A stretch of 7,925 nucleotides of DNA from Nocardioides sp. (GCA_023252065.1 JAHEXO010000079.1:1-7925), one strand, 5' to 3'; shown: positions 1-6,817, counted from the stretch's first letter. Made by a program: numbers and translations. Notes: generated by a model from the letters alone, not told the origin.

Positions 1-1020
1 CCCGTGGAGCTGCACGGCGCGGTCGGCGATCTTGTTCTGGAGCTCGGTGGTCCACCACTTGGCCATCGAGGCGGTCTTGGCGTCGAGCTCGCCCGCGACG
101 TGTCGGGCCAGGCAGTCGTCGATGAAGACGCGCGCGATGTGGGCCTCGGTGGCCATCTCTGCGACGGTGAAGCGGGTGTGCTGGAAGCTCCCGATCGGTC
201 GGCCGAAGGCCGTGCGCTCCTTGACGTAGCGCAGTGACTCGTCGACCAGCGACTCGCACGCGGCCGCGGCGGAGACCGCGATCGACAGTCGTTCCTGGGC
301 GAGGTTGGTCATCAGCTGCACGAAGCCCGAGCCCTCCTCGCCGAGCAGGTTGGCCTTGGGCACCTGCACGTGGTCGAAGAACAGCTCGGCGGTGTCCTGG
401 GCGTGCTGGCCGATCTTGTCGAGGTTGCGGCCGCGGTCGAAGCCCTCCATCCCGCGCTCGACGACGAGCAGCGAGATGCCCTGGTGGCCGGCCTCGGGAT
501 CCGTGCGGGCGACCACGACGACGAGGTCGGCCAGGATGCCGTTGGAGATGAAGGTCTTCTGACCGGTCAGGACGTAGTGGTCACCCGCGTCCACGGCGGT
601 GGTCCGGATGCCCTGCAGGTCGGACCCCGCACCCGGCTCGGTCATCGCGATCGCCGCGATCGTCGTACCGGCGCACAGCCCGGGGAACCACCGCTGCGCC
701 TGCTCGTCGTTCGCGCTCGCCACGAGGTAGGGCGCGATCATGTCGTTGAAGAGGGGGAAGGCGCAGCCGTAGATGCCGCGGCGCGTCATCTCCTCGCCGA
801 CGACGACGTTGTAGCGGAAGTCGGGTGTCCCGCCCCCGCCGTACGCCTCGGGGAGCTGGAGGCCCAGCAGCCCCTGCGCGCCGGCCTTCGCCCAGACCTC
901 GCGGTCGACGACTCCGTCGCGCTCCCACTGCTCGTGGAAGGGCACGGCCTCCTTGTCGAGGAAGGTCCCGACCGTCTCGCGGAACGCCTCGTGCTCGGGC
1001 TCGAAGATCGCACGGGTCAT
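1..1020 (-). CDS. Acyl-CoA dehydrogenase (FadE-like), C-terminus cut off by window edge
   Basis: FAD-dependent acyl-CoA dehydrogenase, which introduces the alpha,beta double bond into an acyl-CoA thioester and passes electrons to ETF; expected to be cytoplasmic. The visible 340 codons start MTRAIFEPEHEAFRETVG and cover the N-terminal helical domain, the middle beta domain with the family signature AMTEPGAGSD (Glu at about residue 128), GQKTFISNG just after it, and much of the C-terminal helical domain (RTAFGRPIGSFQ). The frame is still open at base 1, at AVQLHG, the start of a conserved late motif. The family is usually about 380-390 residues, so roughly 40-50 are missing. Glu243 in AQERLSIA lies where long-chain and isovaleryl-CoA dehydrogenases carry the catalytic base, so a long- or branched-chain acyl substrate is possible; this is by-eye inference. 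The ATG at 1020 is preferred because the protein begins in family register there and a leaderless-type promoter lies just upstream. Divergent from the metallopeptidase gene. Confidence 0.93.
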   Translation of the reverse strand, partial: MTRAIFEPEHEAFRETVGTFLDKEAVPFHEQWERDGVVDREVWAKAGAQGLLGLQLPEAYGGGGTPDFRYNVVVGEEMTRRGIYGCAFPLFNDMIAPYLVASANDEQAQRWFPGLCAGTTIAAIAMTEPGAGSDLQGIRTTAVDAGDHYVLTGQKTFISNGILADLVVVVARTDPEAGHQGISLLVVERGMEGFDRGRNLDKIGQHAQDTAELFFDHVQVPKANLLGEEGSGFVQLMTNLAQERLSIAVSAAAACESLVDESLRYVKERTAFGRPIGSFQHTRFTVAEMATEAHIARVFIDDCLARHVAGELDAKTASMAKWWTTELQNKIADRAVQLHG

Positions 1021-1027
1021 GTGGACC

Positions 1028-1048
1028 ACTGTGACAGTGAGACTGTCA
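1028..1048. promoter_or_regulatory. Palindromic operator-like site A, upstream of the acyl-CoA dehydrogenase
   Basis: The plus strand reads ACTGTGACAG (1028-1037), TGAG, ACTGTCA (1042-1048). It contains a perfect inverted repeat TGACAGT-GAG-ACTGTCA at 1032-1048, plus an 11-base palindrome ACTGTGACAGT at 1028-1038. The same arrangement recurs at 6797-6817 at the same distance from another start codon. Size and symmetry fit a dimeric repressor site such as those of TetR-family regulators of fatty-acid genes. It does not match the KstR or KstR2 consensus sequences as I remember them. The regulator is not encoded in this window. Confidence 0.7.
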
Positions 1049-1056
1049 GGGTGCAA
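1028..1056 (-). promoter_or_regulatory. Putative leaderless promoter of the acyl-CoA dehydrogenase, overlapping operator A
   Basis: On the minus strand a -35-like TTGCAC (1056-1051) is followed by 17 bases and then a weak -10-like CACAGT (1033-1028), which ends 7 bases before the ATG at 1020. Transcription would then start at or next to the A of the ATG, and no Shine-Dalgarno sequence is present. Operator A fills the spacer and overlaps the -10, so a bound repressor would block polymerase directly. The -10 is far from the TANNNT consensus, so this is a moderate call supported mainly by the equivalent layout at 6797-6826. Confidence 0.45.
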
Positions 1057-1081
1057 CGAGGCAACGCCTTGCGCCGAACCC

Positions 1082-1111
1082 ATGACCCTTGCGGCTGCGA
1101 ACGCCTACCCT
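1082..1111 (+). promoter_or_regulatory. Putative leaderless promoter of the metallopeptidase gene
   Basis: A -10 element TACCCT (1106-1111, fits TANNNT) ends 6 bases before the ATG at 1118. ATGACC at 1082-1087 matches TTGACA at its central TGAC, with an 18-base spacer. There is no purine-rich ribosome binding site before the ATG. This spacing is typical of leaderless transcripts in actinobacteria. The -35 begins 34 bases beyond operator A, so control by the same repressor is not expected. Confidence 0.5.
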
Positions 1112-1117
1112 CCACGC

Positions 1118-2665
1118 ATGAGTGACCTCGGGGGCTACGCACCTCAGCCGGACCCACCGCCCGCCTCCCGACCCGGGCAGGAGGTCCCGGGGTGGGTCAT
1201 CGGGGTGGCCGTGGTCGTGGTGCTGGCCATGGCCGGGGCGCTGGCGTTCGCGATCCTCGGGTCAGGCGGCTCCCAGGGGCCGACGGCGGCGCCTGCGCGG
1301 ACGTCGTCGTCGCCGGCCAGGCCCCGCACTTCCCACCCGGCACCGACCTACCCGGCGCACTGGGACAAGCGCGTCCGGCCCGAGGTCCGGCTCGCGCAGG
1401 ACGCGAGGCTCCTGCGGTTCAAGCACCCCGTGCCGGTGCGGTTCCTCGCCTCGCCGGCCTTCACGCGGGCTCTGCGGCGCGACGACCAGGCATCGGCGTA
1501 CGCGACCCAGCAGCTGGAGCACGCGGGCGGGCTCCTGCGCTCCTTCGGCCTTCTCGACGACTCGGTGGACGTGGTGGCGGCCACCGACCAGTTCAGCGGT
1601 GCGGCGGTGCTCGCCTACTACTCGCCCGAGACCGCCTCGATCACCGTGCGTGGTCGGCGGATCACGCCGTCGGTGAAGGCGACGCTCGTGCACGAGCTGA
1701 CCCACGCCCTGCAGGACCAGTACTTCCACTTCGGGGCTCGGGAGCAGGAGCTCTCCCGCCAGCACCAGCCCGCCGCGGACGCCGAGCTGTCGATGCTGCA
1801 CACCCTGGCGGAGGGCGATGCCCAGCGCGCCGAGCACGACTACGAGGGCACCCTGACCGCCCCCCAGCTCAGCGCGCTGGCCCGCGCTCAACAGAGGGAG
1901 TACGAGGCCGCGCAGGGCGGGATGGCCTCGGTGCCTGCCATCCTGTCGGCGCTCGGCACGCCGTACGACATCGCGGAGGCGCTGGTCACCGCCGTCACGG
2001 AGTACGGCGGCGACTCCGCGGTGGCGCACCTGTTCCGCCATCCGCCTCAGTCGGACGTCGTCCTGGTGGACCCCTTCCGGTTGTGGGAGCACCGGTCGAC
2101 CCCGGCGCCCGTGCCTGTCCCGAAGGTCCGCGGCGGTGAGAAGCAGGTGGCCTCCGGCCAGCTCGGGGCATTGGCGTGGTACTTCGTGCTGTCGGCGCGG
2201 CTCGACCCGAGCCAGGCGCTGCGGACGGTCGACGGCTGGGACGGCGACGCCTACGTCGAGTACCAGGCGGCCGGACGCAGCTGCGTGCGCGCGCGTTACG
2301 AGGGGCGGACGCGCGGCGACGCCCATACGATGTACGGCGCCCTGCTCCAGTGGCGGCAGGCGGCCCCTGGCTCGTCGGTGACGGTCGGGCGCGCGGGCGC
2401 CACGTCGGTCGATCTGCAGACCTGCGACCCCGGCACCGCGGTGACCGGGGTCCGCGACCTCGGGCCGGCCGTCGGGCTGGTCGTGACCCGGACCGCCCTG
2501 GGCCTCAGCGTGATGCGCAGCGGACTGCCGCCCGGGGTGTCGCGCTGCATCGCCGGAGGGATCGTGCAGACCTACACGCTCGCCGAGCTCACGGACCCGG
2601 CCTTCGCGCAGTCACACCCCGCGGACTACACCACGATGCAGCGCATCGAGGCCCGCTGTCAGTGA
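1118..2665 (+). CDS. Membrane-anchored putative zinc metallopeptidase (HELTH motif), uncharacterised
   Basis: A 515-residue protein. A short Pro-rich cytoplasmic start (1-24) precedes one hydrophobic segment at about 25-48 (GWVIGVAVVVVLAMAG), then a Ser/Pro/Ala-rich linker (about 50-80), so the rest is probably outside the membrane. The catalytic-type motif is VHELTHALQDQ, with His192, Glu193 and His196 as an HExxH zinc site. Glu232 in LAEGDAQ, 36 residues on, is a good candidate third ligand, as in gluzincin-like peptidases. The C-terminal part has GWDGDAYVEY at 373-382 and four cysteines (389, 436, 477, 514), suggesting two disulfides in an exported domain. I do not recognise a named family or substrate; envelope proteolysis is inference from the motif, and a catalytically inert relative cannot be excluded. 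The ATG at 1118 is chosen over in-frame upstream starts from 953 because those lie inside the divergent gene and because a -10 element sits just before 1118. Convergent with the S9 peptidase downstream. Confidence 0.82.
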   Translation: MSDLGGYAPQPDPPPASRPGQEVPGWVIGVAVVVVLAMAGALAFAILGSGGSQGPTAAPARTSSSPARPRTSHPAPTYPAHWDKRVRPEVRLAQDARLLRFKHPVPVRFLASPAFTRALRRDDQASAYATQQLEHAGGLLRSFGLLDDSVDVVAATDQFSGAAVLAYYSPETASITVRGRRITPSVKATLVHELTHALQDQYFHFGAREQELSRQHQPAADAELSMLHTLAEGDAQRAEHDYEGTLTAPQLSALARAQQREYEAAQGGMASVPAILSALGTPYDIAEALVTAVTEYGGDSAVAHLFRHPPQSDVVLVDPFRLWEHRSTPAPVPVPKVRGGEKQVASGQLGALAWYFVLSARLDPSQALRTVDGWDGDAYVEYQAAGRSCVRARYEGRTRGDAHTMYGALLQWRQAAPGSSVTVGRAGATSVDLQTCDPGTAVTGVRDLGPAVGLVVTRTALGLSVMRSGLPPGVSRCIAGGIVQTYTLAELTDPAFAQSHPADYTTMQRIEARCQ

Positions 2666-2688
2666 GCCGGCTCTCCGCAGCGAGATGT

Positions 2689-2716
2689 GGCTCCGGGCCT
2701 GGCCCGCCTGTGAGCC
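2689..2716. terminator. Weak GC-rich hairpin after the metallopeptidase gene
   Basis: GGCTC (2689-2693) can pair with GAGCC (2712-2716), and CGGG (2694-2697) with CCCG (2703-2706), leaving a 5-base loop and a 5-base bulge. It starts 23 bases after the TGA at 2663-2665. There is no T-tract, so intrinsic termination is uncertain, though many actinobacterial terminators lack a strong T-run. A separate 10-base palindrome GAGCCGGCTC overlaps the stop codon at 2664-2673. Confidence 0.25.
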
Positions 2717-2744
2717 AGATGCAACGATCCCAGGCTCCGCCCCT

Positions 2745-2765
2745 CCCCGGTCACGTGCTCCGGGG
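2745..2765. terminator. Short symmetric hairpin between convergent genes
   Basis: CCCCGG (2745-2750) pairs with CCGGGG (2760-2765) around a 9-base loop that contains CACGTG. It lies 9 bases beyond the stop of the minus-strand S9 peptidase, so it could act as its terminator or as a bidirectional one. There is no T-tract on either side and the stem is only 6 bp, hence low confidence. Confidence 0.25.
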
Positions 2766-2774
2766 ATCGGCGGC

Positions 2775-4838
2775 CTAGCCGCGGGTCGGGTAGCCCAGCC
2801 CCAGCTGGTCGAAGAAGAAGGCGTGGATATCGGTCGACTCGTCGATCGTCTGGTCGAGCGAGCCGCTCAGGTGTCCCCCCGACTCCAACCGGAGCAGCAC
2901 GGGGCGGTCCGAGCGGGTGGCGGCCTGGAGGCGGGCCGCCATCTTCTTGGCGTGCCAGGCCTCGACCCGGGTGTCGAACTCGCCGGCGGTGAGCAGGATC
3001 GCGGGATAGCTCGTCTGGTCCTCCACGCGGTGGTACGGCGAGTAGGCCAGGAGGGCGGCGAAGTGGTCGGGGTCCTGCACCGTCCCGAACTCCGCGGTGT
3101 TGTACTGCCCGTTGATGGAGGTCTCCGACCGCAGCGAGTCCATCACCGGCACCGCGGCGACCACGGCGCGGGCGAGGTCGGGACGCTGGGTCAGCACCGC
3201 CCCCATCAGCAGGCCCCCGTTGGAGCCGCCGAGGATCGCGAGCCGGTCGGGACTGGTGATCCCGGCGGAGGCGAGGTGCTCGGCGCAGGCGATGAAGTCG
3301 TCGAAGCAGTTCTGCTTGGTGGTGAGCCGTCCCCCGTGGTGCCACTCCTCGCCGTACTCGCCGCCGCCCCGGATGTTGGCCACCGCATAGACGCCACCCT
3401 GCTCCAGCCACAGCAGCCGCTCGGGGTCGAACCCCGGCACCAGCGAGAGGCCGTACCCGCCGTAGGCGACGAGCAGGGCCGGCGCGCTGCCGTCGCGCGG
3501 AGCGTCGGGTGCGGCGATCACGGAGATGGGCACCTGGGTGCCGTCCTTCGACGTGGCCATCTCCCGCGTCACCCGATAGCCCGACAGGTCGACCGACGTC
3601 ATCGTGGCCAGCGCCGTGGGTCCTGGGGGCGCGTCGTCGGGGGCCACCCACCACGTGCCCGGCTCGGTGTAGGAGCCCTGGAGCCAGGCGACCAGGTCGG
3701 GCCTCAGCCGGGTCAGCGGCGCCCAGTACGACGACACCGAGGTCACCGGCGGCAGGTCCACGCCCGGCAGCGGCCGCCCGCGGGTGTCGAACCGGCGCAC
3801 CTGCTGCGGCCCGCCGTCCATGTCGACCACCCACACACTGGCATCGGTCACGGCGAGGTCGTCGATGGCACGGTCGCCGGCCGGCACGACGACCTCGGCG
3901 TCGGCGACGGTCACCCCCTGCCGCAACGGCAGGCGGAGCACCTGGCCCCGAGGGGCGTCGTGGCGGGAGAGCAGGTAGAGCGCGTCGTCGCCGAGCACGG
4001 CCAGGATGCAGCGGTCCGGGAGGTCCGCCACCTGCCACCAGGTCGCGTCCGGGTCCTGGGCCCGGACGAAGATCTGCCACTCGCCGCCGTCGCCCTTCTG
4101 CACCGGGTCGAGGACCCAGCGGCCGTCCGGGGAGGAGGACAGGAAGTTCTCCGCGATCTCGGCGTCGGCGAAGGGCCCGTCGAGATCGAGCCGGTCGGTC
4201 CCGTCCGCGAGGTCGTGCCACCGCACCTGCTGCCGGAGGCCGGCGGGGTCGCCGGGGAGGGTGTACCAGAAGCCGGTGCCGTCACCGCGCCAGGCCATCG
4301 AGCCGCCCATCACGTTCACGTGGGGGATCGGGTCGCACACCTCGCGTCCGTCGACCACGTCGTAGACGTGCAGGGTGCCGTCCTCGTCTCCGTGCTCCGA
4401 GAGCGAGACCGCGACGCGGCTCCCGTCCGGGGACGGCACGAACCAGTCGATGTTCGTCTCGCCGGTCGGGTCGAGCTCCGTCGGGTCGAGCACCACCCGT
4501 TCGCCGGCGACGTCGTGGAGGTCCGTCAGCGTCACCAGGAACGGCCGCTGCTTGGGCTTCTGGTCCTTCAGCGCGAAGAACAGGTCACCCCCGCCGGCCA
4601 GCGCCCCGTAGGAGGTCGAGTCGTCCCGGAGCAGCCGCTCCACCCGGGCTCGGAGCTCGTCGCGCCAGGGGATCGCGTCGAGGTAGGCCCGCGTCCGCTC
4701 CTGCTGCGCCCGGGTCCACCTCACCGTGTCATCGGACGCGGTGTCCTCCAGCCATCGGTAGTCATCGACGACGTCGACCCCGTGATAGGTGTCGGTGACC
4801 GGGACTCGCGGGGCCGGGACCTCCGGAAGGGGTGACAT
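2775..4838 (-). CDS. Prolyl oligopeptidase family (S9A) serine peptidase
   Basis: A 687-residue cytoplasmic serine peptidase; the family cleaves short peptides, classically after proline. The N-terminus (YHGVDVVDDYRWLED, 18-32) is the usual S9A opening, with Asp where the common DPYRWLED has Pro. Residues of about 75-420 form the beta-propeller that restricts access to small peptides (PSPDGSRVAVSLSEHGDEDG near 135-155). The alpha/beta-hydrolase domain runs from about 430 to the end with AYGGYG, NIRGGGEYGEEWH and KQNCFDDFIACAEHL. The triad is visible: Ser539 (GGSNGG), Asp622 (GEFDTRVE) and His656 (SGGHLSG); Arg624 fits the carboxyl-anchoring Arg of the porcine enzyme. The position equivalent to the porcine proline-stacking Trp appears to be Asn580 (GQYNTAEFG), so strict proline specificity should not be assumed. 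No signal peptide or membrane segment; the length is normal. The ATG at 4838 begins 16 bp after the DUF2236 stop, so it is probably the last gene of that transcript. Confidence 0.95.
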   Translation of the reverse strand: MSPLPEVPAPRVPVTDTYHGVDVVDDYRWLEDTASDDTVRWTRAQQERTRAYLDAIPWRDELRARVERLLRDDSTSYGALAGGGDLFFALKDQKPKQRPFLVTLTDLHDVAGERVVLDPTELDPTGETNIDWFVPSPDGSRVAVSLSEHGDEDGTLHVYDVVDGREVCDPIPHVNVMGGSMAWRGDGTGFWYTLPGDPAGLRQQVRWHDLADGTDRLDLDGPFADAEIAENFLSSSPDGRWVLDPVQKGDGGEWQIFVRAQDPDATWWQVADLPDRCILAVLGDDALYLLSRHDAPRGQVLRLPLRQGVTVADAEVVVPAGDRAIDDLAVTDASVWVVDMDGGPQQVRRFDTRGRPLPGVDLPPVTSVSSYWAPLTRLRPDLVAWLQGSYTEPGTWWVAPDDAPPGPTALATMTSVDLSGYRVTREMATSKDGTQVPISVIAAPDAPRDGSAPALLVAYGGYGLSLVPGFDPERLLWLEQGGVYAVANIRGGGEYGEEWHHGGRLTTKQNCFDDFIACAEHLASAGITSPDRLAILGGSNGGLLMGAVLTQRPDLARAVVAAVPVMDSLRSETSINGQYNTAEFGTVQDPDHFAALLAYSPYHRVEDQTSYPAILLTAGEFDTRVEAWHAKKMAARLQAATRSDRPVLLRLESGGHLSGSLDQTIDESTDIHAFFFDQLGLGYPTRG

Positions 4839-4854
4839 GCCCTGCAGTCAACAC

Positions 4855-5751
4855 CTAGGAGGTCGGTTGCGGGGAGGTCGTGCGGTTGAGCTCGTCGAGC
4901 ATCGAGGCCGGGCCGATGTCCTGAAGCGTGTAGCCCTGGGGGTACGACGTCGGCCGGTGGTGGAACGCCGTCCGACGTGGGGGAGCCAGGCGCAGGGCGA
5001 GCGCGCGCGCCCGTAGCCCACGGCGTACGGCGGCGACGAACCAGGCGGGCTGCTCCGGCATCCCGAGGGCGACCCGGAGGGGCTCGTCCATGAGCGCGAT
5101 GGCGACCCGGCGGGCGAAGGGCCTGAGCGGCCACGGGGCCACGGCGCGGCCGATCCGCAGGGTGGCCTCGGTGACCCGACGGTTGGCCTCGGTGAGCTCG
5201 AAGCGCTCGGCTTCGTAGTCGCGCAGCAGGGTGAGGTAGCCGTCGTACGTCGTGGGTAGCCCCTTGATCCCCATCAGCTCGCCGAAGCGGGTCGTCAGGT
5301 TGGCCAGCGCCTGCTGTTCGACGGGCTCGAGGTCGCGCCAGCCGTAGGCCCGGATCCACTCGACCGGGCCGACGATCGTGGTGGCGAGCACGTAGCAGAA
5401 CTCGTCGTGGGGGATGTCGTAGTGGCCGTGGATCCGGTTGAGCCGACGCAGGGTGGCGTGGCCGCGCTCGGAGTCGATGCCTTCGACCGAGGCCTCCTCG
5501 GCGACGAGCAGGGTGTCGTCGTAGCGCTTGACGCCGTCGTGCTCGAACTCGCCGGTCCTGTCGAGCAGCGCCGAGATGGAGGGGATCCCGTAGTCGCGCA
5601 GGAAGGCCACGCCGGTGCCCTGGTTGTAGTCCCAGGGGAACTCGTGCCGCGAGACCAGCCAGGCGATCTCGTCGCGGTCGCGCTCGGGGTCGAGGGTGCG
5701 GATGTGGTCGCGGATGTCGTAGCGCCGTGGATGGTGCAGGCCGACGCGCAT
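4855..5751 (-). CDS. DUF2236 / MpaB-type oxygenase family protein
   Basis: A 298-residue protein of the DUF2236 (MpaB/Lcp catalytic-type) family, whose characterised distant members are fungal MpaB and the haem-b rubber oxygenase Lcp. Family-like segments are FPWDYNQGTGVAFLRDYG (38-55), the core RLNRIHGHYDIPHDEFCYVLA (103-123), AYGWRDLEPVEQ (135-146), DYEAERFELTEANRRVTEA (178-197) and a late basic, Pro-rich stretch. His108 in RIHGHYD is a candidate haem ligand, judged only by its place in the conserved core. There is no signal peptide, so it is probably cytoplasmic, unlike secreted Lcp. Substrate and reaction are unknown; a role oxidising a lipid or terpenoid-like compound beside the F420 enzyme is inference. 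The ATG at 5751 lies 3 bp after the stop of the LLM gene, which implies translational coupling; no strong ribosome binding site is visible. Confidence 0.88.
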   Translation of the reverse strand: MRVGLHHPRRYDIRDHIRTLDPERDRDEIAWLVSRHEFPWDYNQGTGVAFLRDYGIPSISALLDRTGEFEHDGVKRYDDTLLVAEEASVEGIDSERGHATLRRLNRIHGHYDIPHDEFCYVLATTIVGPVEWIRAYGWRDLEPVEQQALANLTTRFGELMGIKGLPTTYDGYLTLLRDYEAERFELTEANRRVTEATLRIGRAVAPWPLRPFARRVAIALMDEPLRVALGMPEQPAWFVAAVRRGLRARALALRLAPPRRTAFHHRPTSYPQGYTLQDIGPASMLDELNRTTSPQPTS

Positions 5752-5754
5752 GGC

Positions 5755-6789
5755 TCAGTCGACGAGCTCGCGCAGCTCGCGGATCGTCGCCGGCGGGTCG
5801 TCGCTGACGGGCATCACCTGGAGGTTCGTCACGCCGGCCTCGGCGAAGGCCGCGACCCGCTCCTTGACGTACGACGCGGGGCCCACGAGGTTGCCGAGCT
5901 CGAGGAGGTCGGCGGGCACGAGGGCCTCGGCGTCGCGCTTGTTGCCGCCGAGGTAGAGGTCCTGGATCTCGCGGGCCTCTTTCTCGTAGCCGTACTGGAC
6001 CATCAGGTCGTTGTAGAAGTTCTTGCCGCGTGCGCCCATGCCGCCGACGTAGAGCGCCACCATCGGGCGGGCGAAGTCGAGCAGCGCCTTGGTCTCGCGG
6101 CCCTCGCCGATCGCCACCATGCCGCCGGCGCAGATCTCCAGCGGGCCGAGACCCTCCTGCCGCTTGGCCGCCCCGCGTTCGAGTGAGGCACCCCAGACGT
6201 CGCCGGACTTCTCGGGCACGAAGAGGAACGGCAACCAGCCGTCGGCGTACTCCGCGGCGCCCTCGACGCTCTTGGGTCCGAGGGCCGCGATGTAGAGCGG
6301 GACGCTCGGGCGCTCGGGCCGGGTCAGCAGCTTGAGGGGCTTGCCGAGCCCGGTGCCCTGCCCCTCGGGCAGCGGCAGGGTGAAGATGCCGTCGTGCACG
6401 AGCGTCTCGCGGCGCAGGCCGCTGCGGATCAGCTCGATGATCTCCTTGGTGCGGCCCAGCGGCTTGTCGTAGCGCACGCCGTGGAAGCCCTCGATCACCT
6501 GCGGCCCGCTCGCGCCGAGGCCGATGATCGCGCGACCCTGGCTGACGTTGTCGAGCCCCGCGGCGGTCTGCAGCAGGGCGCCCGGGGTGCGGGAGTAGAT
6601 GTTGAGGATCGCACTGCCGATCTCGATCCGCTCGGTCTTGGCGGCCAGGTAGCCCATCAGGGTGGGGGAGTCGAAGCCGTAGGCCTCGGGCACCCACACC
6701 GTGTCGAGGCCCGCGGCCTCGAGGGCGGTGACCTGGTCGGCCGCCTCGCGCGGGTTGCCGGAGTACATCAGCTGGGTGGAGAGCTTCAC
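5755..6789 (-). CDS. LLM-class (luciferase-like) F420-dependent oxidoreductase
   Basis: A TIM-barrel oxidoreductase of the bacterial luciferase-like superfamily, expected to use coenzyme F420 (or FMN) in the cytoplasm. With the GTG at 6789 it is 344 residues, normal for the family, and begins VKLSTQLMYSGNPREAAD, the usual first barrel strand. Further family segments are AGLDTVWVPEAYGFDSPTLMGYLA (26-49), ERIEIGSAILNIYSRTPG (53-70), GRAIIGLGASGPQVIEGFHG (85-104) and ALYVGGMGARGKNFYND near 246-261. From memory this pattern resembles the mycobacterial Rv3520c-type group. An in-frame ATG at 6942 would add 51 residues of unlike composition overlapping the upstream gene, so I reject it. The GTG has only GGGAG almost touching it, and a leaderless promoter with an operator lies just upstream. 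It is the first gene of a probable three-gene transcript with the DUF2236 and S9 peptidase genes. The substrate cannot be read from the sequence. Confidence 0.92.
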   Translation of the reverse strand: MKLSTQLMYSGNPREAADQVTALEAAGLDTVWVPEAYGFDSPTLMGYLAAKTERIEIGSAILNIYSRTPGALLQTAAGLDNVSQGRAIIGLGASGPQVIEGFHGVRYDKPLGRTKEIIELIRSGLRRETLVHDGIFTLPLPEGQGTGLGKPLKLLTRPERPSVPLYIAALGPKSVEGAAEYADGWLPFLFVPEKSGDVWGASLERGAAKRQEGLGPLEICAGGMVAIGEGRETKALLDFARPMVALYVGGMGARGKNFYNDLMVQYGYEKEAREIQDLYLGGNKRDAEALVPADLLELGNLVGPASYVKERVAAFAEAGVTNLQVMPVSDDPPATIRELRELVD

Positions 6790-6796
6790 GCTCCCG

Positions 6797-6817
6797 ACTG
6801 TGACAGAACCACTGTCA
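6797..6817. promoter_or_regulatory. Palindromic operator-like site B, upstream of the LLM oxidoreductase operon
   Basis: The plus strand reads ACTGTGACAG (6797-6806), AACC, ACTGTCA (6811-6817). It includes an inverted repeat GTGACAG-AACCA-CTGTCAC at 6800-6818. All 17 non-spacer bases equal those of site A at 1028-1048, and the distance to the start codon (8 bases from first motif base to first codon base) is the same. Two unrelated genes sharing this in one window suggest a common repressor, not chance. Confidence 0.72.

Noticed and set aside
953..1117. In-frame N-terminal extension of the metallopeptidase from an ATG at 953
   Set aside because: It would overlap the start of the divergent dehydrogenase and its operator, has no membrane or signal character, and the promoter at 1082-1111 lies inside it.
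370..1125. Plus-strand 251-codon frame opposite the acyl-CoA dehydrogenase
   Set aside because: The minus strand here encodes unmistakable dehydrogenase motifs, including AMTEPGAGSD; the plus frame is its mirror.
1262..2326. A 354-codon minus-strand frame inside the metallopeptidase gene
   Set aside because: Antisense shadow with biased composition; the plus-strand frame contains HELTH, a membrane segment and conserved-looking C-terminal motifs.
2685..4835. A 716-codon open frame on the plus strand, antisense to the S9 peptidase
   Set aside because: Its codons lie exactly opposite the peptidase codons. In GC-rich genes that avoid TTA, CTA and TCA this antisense frame stays open by default. 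The product is His/Arg/Gly/Val-biased without domains, whereas the minus-strand frame has a full catalytic triad.
4721..6697. A 658-codon minus-strand frame spanning the LLM, DUF2236 and part of the peptidase region
   Set aside because: Shadow frame, Arg/Pro/Gly-rich, crossing three genes whose own frames match known families over full length.
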